Assembly: GCA_019321725.1 (NCBI GenBank)
Contig: CM033122.1
Span: forward strand, 1,116,001 to 1,180,000
DNA from: Paulownia fortunei
Taxonomy: Eukaryota; Streptophyta; Magnoliopsida; Lamiales; Paulowniaceae
Direction: 5' to 3'
DNA: 64,000 nt
Shown here one piece after another: positions 57,715-64,000 of this stretch. How positions within the stretch are numbered: position 1 is the first letter of the stretch; each line of letters begins with the position of its first letter. The translations under genes and the position numbers were made by a program. The notes below the pieces were generated by a model. That model worked only from the letters and a program-made list of their open reading frames with translations. It was not told the origin of the DNA and made no database searches.

Positions 57715-59876
57715 GGGCCCTCAAAAAGCTGCAAGAGAAATGAGTGAAACTGCAGCATCAAAGAGTAATGCATAATGCTCTTTTTTTCACCCATGTTTCT
57801 TTCTCTCTATCTCTATACATCCACACATACATGTGTATATCCCTTTGTTTTAACAACTCTTATGTGGTTCTTACTCTTCCTATCTCTTTATTAAATGGGT
57901 CCATTTATTCATTTCATCCCCCTATCTCCCTACCTCTCTGCAGAGAGGCCCATTTTCCCTGCTTTTTAACAGTCCCTTTCCTGCTTTTGATGGGCTTGTG
58001 CATAATGCATGTCCTTTAAATTCGACGACCCTTTGTGTTTTGAGTGTTGAAATTGAATAACCCAGTGGTTAATAAGTCTCTGTGTTAAAAGAAGAGTCTT
58101 TTAAGAAAGAGAGGAGATTGTATTGTAGAGATCATGATTCTTGATGTGGTCTGAGGCTCTGAGTTCTCAGTTTCTTGGGTTTTGAATTCTTGAATGAAAT
58201 CCCACTTTTCTTTCTTATGCAAGTAAAAGAAAACAGCTCGCTTTATGCATTTGGCCTTCTATTCTATGTTATGTAGTTTTTCAGAATGGTGGTGGGGTTA
58301 AGTACTTGCTACTGATTGAGAGCTTGTTCCTTGTTAGCTTTTATACTACCTTATTCTTTATAGTGAAAAGGTTAAAAAAACAGCTTACTTCAACAGTTTT
58401 TTGGCTTTTGATTTCTACACTGTTTAGGAAGAAAGGGTAACCAATGATTTCCTACATATAGTTCTGATCAGTATAGAATTAAAGCTCACTTTTTTTGGTT
58501 GTTGTTGGGCAACCATCATTTGTTCCCAAAAGTAATTTCTTTTAAATACTCATACCTACAAAACATTTCGGCTATTACAATTTTTCTCGCAATGGCTTGA
58601 AGGGGAAACTGCATATCACCAGAGTTTATATGTTCATTGCAACTATTCCTTCTCCAAGGATAATAAGGTTTGTCTTTGGGCATACTTATGTTTCAAAAGT
58701 ATTTAAGTGGAATTAATATCAATGTCATATTCTGGTTTCATGATATATATTATTAGAGTGGGGGGTATTTAAACTCCATTAATCTTATCTCTCATGTTGG
58801 CTTTTAAAATTTAAATTTGATTTGCATCTCATGATACAATTACTCTATTTAGTCCCCTGTTCTGTTCACCCTCGCTTACCTGATTTTACTGACTCAATAG
58901 ATAATGACATTCCAGTTTTAAGTATTAAAGGTGCTTTTCAAGCTTGCTTTGGATTTCTGATGTATTGCCAAGTTTTCCTTTCCCTGTCTCATTTTCCATG
59001 CTAGCAATTAATAAGAAACTATTATGCTTTCAGGCCCACTATCATCCTTATGTTATAACTTGAAGCATGTTTTTCTCTAAATTTTCTCTTCCTTTTCTTC
59101 TCAAGACAAAGATTATGGAGTAAAAGAATTCCATTCGCCTTCCTTTTGTTCTTCCTATTGGCTTGGATTTCCTTAAATCAGTCCTGAATATAAACTGTAT
59201 TATATAGTATTTTTAGTGAGACTCAGCTCTCCTTTAGTTAATTTGTACAGCATGAATGTAAAGATATGAATGTTAGTTTCCTTAAGGACTGCAAATAATC
59301 AGAAAACTTGCTAACCATTTTGTATTGAGTTTGTTCATTTATGAGTGAAATAAAAATACCTACACTGTTCAAAATCGCATCAAATTCTTGTTATTACATA
59401 CCTCTGTTTACCTTTTCTTTTTGAGAAACTATTTGTATCGGTGAAATTTGGACTTCTTTTCAATCTTAATTCAAGCTTTTTCATCACCTTTGAGCTAAAA
59501 TAAAATGGCCCAGCATGGTTACACACTCTTTAAAGAAGAAAAAATGAGAAATATGTGATGCTGTGTGGGACACTATTTTCATGTGTCAATGGAGTAATGC
59601 TACTTTAGACTTGAATGTGTAAGGCTGGTATGACTGAGCCGTATGTTTATGATGTTTTCAGGCAATATTGTGAAACTTGGCCTCTTATTCTGTAAATTGG
59701 CCAATTCTTGAACTCTGATAGAACATGCATCCAGCTTATCTATTCTGAAAGCAAAACATGGAACATCCATCCTAAAGCAAACATGCTATGAAGTAGAACC
59801 CTCATAATGATTTAGAAGCTCTACATTTTCAGGTTTCAGTTCCTTTCCGGTTTTGGTGGAAAGTGATCCTACCAAT
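56297..59876. other. Intergenic, then promoter and long 5' leader of the ATH1-like gene
   Basis: AT-rich DNA to about 57000, then CT-rich sequence typical of a plant leader. A TG/AG compound microsatellite lies at 57646-57711. A 3' splice site (TTTTCAG) at 59826-59832 precedes the coding exon, so the leader is probably spliced. Many ATGs lie in this region, including short open frames near 57498-58019. Exact 5' exons cannot be placed from sequence alone. Confidence 0.55.
57646..57711. repeat. Compound microsatellite (TG)14(AG)18
   Basis: TG run at 57646-57674 directly joined to an AG run at 57675-57711, in the presumed leader or promoter of the ATH1-like gene. Confidence 0.95.
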
Positions 59877-62561
59877 ATGCAAACAGACGCAGCTGGATCA
59901 CGGTCTGTTGTTACAGATGGGAACTCACTGCATACAGCGTTATTTTCCCTTGGTTATTCTGATTCAGTTGACAGGCAGAGTCAAAATCATGTCATGGCTG
60001 GATTTCCTTTGCCTTTGACCCTCGGAGAAGCTCTCGTTAATTTTACTTGTGGGCAAATTTCAACTCGTGTTGCAGTAGCCAATTCTGATGAATTTTGGAA
60101 CACACAACCAGGAAGTGATACTATTAGAGATTTCTCAATTGGCACATCATATCCCCAAATTAGCAGCATTCAGGATATGGAGGGGATTCCCCTACCTGAT
60201 GCATATGTTACTACCCCTCTAGTTGCAAGACATGCCACAAGTGAGAATCACGAAAAGTTGACTACATCTGGCCCTTTTGTTTATCCCTTTGAATGCCCAA
60301 AAGCTGTTGTTGACAGTAACTCTTCTGTTGTGAATTCTACATTTGAGAGCACGAATTACAGTTATGAAGGTTTACCCTTTGATGCAAGCACTAGATGGGA
60401 CTTCAACAAATTCATAACTCCTCCAGAACTTGTTGGGAGGGTTGTTGGGAGAATGGGAGTTCAACCAGGCCAATCAGCTGGAAACTCCGTTCTGAACGAA
60501 TGGATAATTACAGAACAAGGGGACTTGAACTCTAACAATCCAGGCTCCTCTCGATTTAGTAATGAGTTGTCTCTGAGTCTTGCCACCTCTCAACCTTCTG
60601 TTGTACATGGAACTTCCATTCAGGAGCAATGCTCAGAGATGAGCTCTTCGGGTGTAACTCATTATTCTTTGCATAAAAGACACATTGGGTCAGAACATAC
60701 ATCTTGCAGCAGTAATAACCTCTCGTTGAGCTTTAATTCTCACAAGCCTCTCCAAGTTTCACCGTTGTTATCAGGATCAAGATTTTTCCATGCAATGCAA
60801 GAAATACTTGCTGAAATTGCTTGCTGTGCACTTGAAAAATTTGAACAAATGAGTTACTCTGCCACTGGGATTGATAATGGGGTAAAACTGTCTTTTTCTT
60901 CAAGTTGCACGGCTGGAAGAGGCTGCTCAGCAATTGGTTTCTCTGATGGACTTGATGTGGACCATAGATTCTTGTTTCAGAACAACCTCATGCAAGAACG
61001 GGAGGTTGAAGCCAAGAAGATACATCTGCTATCTTTATTGCAAGTGGTATGTACTCTTCATTTCTTAGATTTGTCTACACTTAGAAAAGTTCTTTGATTG
61101 ATTGATAGTAGCAGTTATAGTTTTACTGTGGCAGTCCCTTCAGATAGTTTGCGTTCACTTCATTGTCATGTGCCTAGCTCTGTTTTGCAACTCCTTAATC
61201 TGTTAAGTTCTTTCAGATAGTTTGTGTTCAGCTGATTTAGTTAACAATAAAGCCTAAATGCGCTTGTGCTGATCTGATACAGCTAGCTGGCTGGCCAGAG
61301 CCTAAATGTAGTTGTCCTGCCCAGGATCCATTTTAACATGCTATTATTGTTTTTATTTATTTTCATCGTTTAAATTTTGTCTTTCATTTATTGCTTATGC
61401 CTAATCTTGTCATTCCCTTCTTGAATTTAGGTTGATGACCAGTACAACCAATGCTTGGATGAAATCCATACAGTAATCTCTGCATTTCATGCTGTAACTG
61501 AGTTGGATCCGAATCTACATGCTCGGTTTGCTCTCCCAACAATTTCTCTCATGTACAAAAACCTGAGGGAGAGAATTAGCAGCCACATTCTTGCAATGGG
61601 AGGAAACCTTAGTGAGGGGGAAGCAAGAGAAGATAACTCATTTGAGACATCTTTCATCCAGAAGCAGTGGGCTCTCCAGCAGCTAAGAAAGAGAGATCAT
61701 CAACTATGGAGGCCACAAAGAGGATTGCCCGAAAGATCTGTCTCTGTTTTGAGGGCATGGATGTTTCGGAATTTCCTTCACCCGTAAGCTCTTAAACTTC
61801 CTCTTGTCCACATCAAAAGTGAAATAATATTGATTATATACATTTTCCTTAGAGATCAAACCTCTAGCTCTTTCTTCCAACTTTTCGGTAAAGACCAAGT
61901 TTATGGGTATATTTTCATCTTTGTAGCAATAAAAGAGGGCACTTTACACGTTTAAATACCACTTATCCTCTGGGATATAAAATTTTGTAATATCACGCAC
62001 TAGCAAGCTAAAGTTCATTCGACAATTGAGTATTTCAAATTTCAGGTATCCAAAAGATGCAGAGAAGCACTTGCTAGCCTTGAAAAGTGGTTTGACAAGG
62101 AGCCAGGTACATTGAACTCCTATAGTAGGAGGTTATGTTTTTCAGACTTCATTGTTAGAAGTTTCATTGTTACACTCTCTCATGGCAAACACCTGTTCAA
62201 TTTCAGGCAATATTTCAAATTTGTTAAATACTTTAATAATACCTGTAATACATTTCACAATTTTCAGTATATGTTAGTAAAGATGATTATATAGCATCCA
62301 ACTGTTAGGGACAATCTGCCATTGTCTGCCGTGAGAACATGTATCAAATGTGGCTTGTATTTTCACCATCCCATCTTTGACTATCTTTGTAACCAGGTGT
62401 CCAATTGGTTTATAAATGCCCGTGTTCGTCTCTGGAAACCGATGATAGAGGAAATGTATGCCGAGATGAATAGAAGAAAAGCTTGCAGAAATGATGAAGA
62501 AACCAATGCCACCCATAGAAATCATATGCTCTATGAGAATAGAAGATTTACAATGGATTGA
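59877..62561 (+). CDS. ATH1: BEL1-like TALE homeodomain protein, ATH1 type
   Basis: Four coding exons: 59877-61046, 61431-61783, 62046-62106 and 62397-62561 (582 residues from the first ATG). It is a nuclear transcription factor that pairs with KNOX proteins; ATH1 controls shoot meristem, boundary and flowering-time genes. Domains: a long divergent N-terminus with LSLSLATS (a conserved ATH1-like patch), a SKY-like box ([17 protein letters not shown], from residue 299), the BELL domain ([12 protein letters not shown] from 378, [20 protein letters not shown] from 391), and the TALE homeodomain (about 483-546) with the PYP insertion (508-510) and recognition helix [15 protein letters not shown] (529-543). 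[20 protein letters not shown] and [13 protein letters not shown] match ATH1 better than BLH or BEL1. The frame is open upstream to the splice site at 59833 but lacks an ATG, so the start is the least certain part. Confidence 0.93.
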
Positions 62562-64000
62562 CATTGATAAAGAAGGTATGTATACTGCAAATGCATTTAA
62601 GCATTTCGCGATTTTATCATTCAGCAGAAGATAGTCTATTTTGGGAGGATATCCATGCAACTGTACATTGGCTAACCTTAATTGAGTTTTCTCTACTATA
62701 TAATTTTGATTATGTGCCTCAGCCATATATCTTGTCCAAACTTGGGATCCATTGTGGGAATTATGAAAATGGGATGTACGATCTTTATGAATTAAGCCGC
62801 AGATGTGTGCAAGATTTGCTAGACGAGATAATCATTCAATATGTTATCAGAGTCGCACATAAAAGGAATACCGTTTGCAAGAGTATGCCGTGGATATCAA
62901 ACACTTTGTTTTGGTACTGGATATTTGATTAGCGAAGTTTGTGTCAACACTTAATGATTGGGACTCTGAACAAGGGAAAATTCTTTGCATATTGCTCTCA
63001 TAAGTCATACCAAAGAACTTGATGTCATCCCAACTTGACAGGGAATTCAATCTTACTGGGATCTGATACGAAATGCAAAAGGCACTCAAAAAGTTGTTCC
63101 ACTTTAAACGTAGGGCAACCCTCAAGTGAATTTTTTTATAAACATAAATATCAAGAGTTGAGAAGTAATATATAAGCTAGTCATTCACGTCTGACTTGTT
63201 TGGATTAGTTGAAGTTCGATTTATGTTTGGTTTTGAAAATTTTGATTTTGGTTATATATAAACGTTGAGCTCCTTAAAAAAATTTAATTGAACTTGTACC
63301 AAATCACTCTCAATTTTTAACAACACAATGATAAAATACTAAATAAAGAATGAAGCTGAGAAAATAATAATAATAATTAAATAGAGCTCCAGATGCCCTG
63401 CCACGTTTAGGTAAAGGGGAAACAATGACTTCTCACAACATTGTTGTCAATTATCCAATTCTGACAAACCTCATACACCTTATCAGAAAAATCACTTCAA
63501 TCCATATGTGAAAGAACAAAGACAAGTCTTATGCGAATGAATCCTTGAACATGACAACAATAACTATATGGCTGAAGAAAATGAAATACTTCGCCCACCT
63601 TTTATTATTATTTCCTGCTTTATCATCATAAATAATTTAATTATTCCAATGATGTACACAGATCACTCACTTAATTCTGAACTAACACTTCTAGATTACA
63701 AGTGGGAAAAAAAATTAAAAGAAAAATAAAAAGTTTACCCCTTCTTTCTTGTATATCTTTCCCATTTCTATTTCTCTGCTTCCACTTTGCTACATTATTT
63801 GTGTCTTCTATCTTTATCTACACGTCTTTTTTGTAACTTCCCCAATCCCCAGCTTAAGACTTTCTTTCAACCGCGTGCATACTCCTTTGTTACATAGATT
63901 ACAAAAAACTGGCCAGTCAATTGTGGCACCCTCACACTTCTGCCTGGATTCTTGTCTTTATTGGTTTTAACTTCAAGCCCATGCTTTCTGGTGAGAAAAG
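62562..64000. other. 3' flank of the ATH1-like gene to the window end
   Basis: The 3' UTR probably covers several hundred bases. The remainder is AT-rich, with an ATAATAATAATAA run at about 63363-63377 and a pyrimidine-rich end. The open frames here have no recognisable family. Nothing else is seen. Confidence 0.6.

Noticed and set aside
62274..63125. Minus-strand frames in the ATH1 3' region
   Set aside because: They overlap the last ATH1 exon and its 3' UTR and have no recognisable similarity.

Overview
The window is nuclear DNA of a flowering plant. It is AT-rich, its genes are broken by many GT-AG introns, and the intergenic DNA carries dinucleotide microsatellites and plant-type DNA transposons. 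Every host gene resembles a eudicot family member; protein resemblance points loosely to an asterid, which is an inference. All gene models were built by hand from the sequence by matching splice sites and reading phase to remembered family proteins. No search was run.

Layout: (1) 1-2975 (+), the 3' part of a Raf-like MAPKKK of the MKD1/RAF3 (B3) type. (2) 4548-7002 (-), a six-exon protein of the plant family labelled cofactor-independent phosphoglycerate mutase-like. (3) 8138-15017 (-), a nine-exon CBL10-type calcineurin B-like calcium sensor; its intron 6 holds a 3.37 kb hAT transposon (9465-12830) with a perfect 8-bp target duplication and a transposase broken by one frameshift. (4) 15.0-19.6 kb, AT-rich intergenic DNA. 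(5) 19603-24023 (+), a 13-exon class IV histone deacetylase (HDA2). (6) 25973-37216 (+), a 20-exon K+ efflux antiporter of the KEA4/5/6 group; intron 2 holds two opposite-facing copies of a 0.92 kb non-autonomous hAT element filled with a polypurine/polypyrimidine minisatellite. (7) 37.2-45.1 kb, intergenic. (8) 45119-45682 (+), an intronless PYL2-type abscisic acid receptor. (9) 45.7-50.7 kb, intergenic, with two separate duplicated blocks. (10) About 50.7-56.3 kb, a decayed Mutator-like element that carries both a MULE transposase and a plant mobile domain (PMD) gene and has hairpin-rich ends. (11) 59877-62561 (+), an ATH1-type BELL homeodomain gene behind a long leader.

The host genes are independent transcription units. 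Three belong to abscisic acid, salt or calcium signalling (B3 Raf kinase, CBL10, PYL2), and KEA antiporters act in ion and pH homeostasis. Nothing in the sequence shows that they work as a unit, so their proximity is probably chance. The most unusual content is in the mobile DNA: the inverted polypurine hAT pair inside the KEA intron, the hairpin-ended MULE that also encodes PMD, and a nearly intact hAT inside CBL10.
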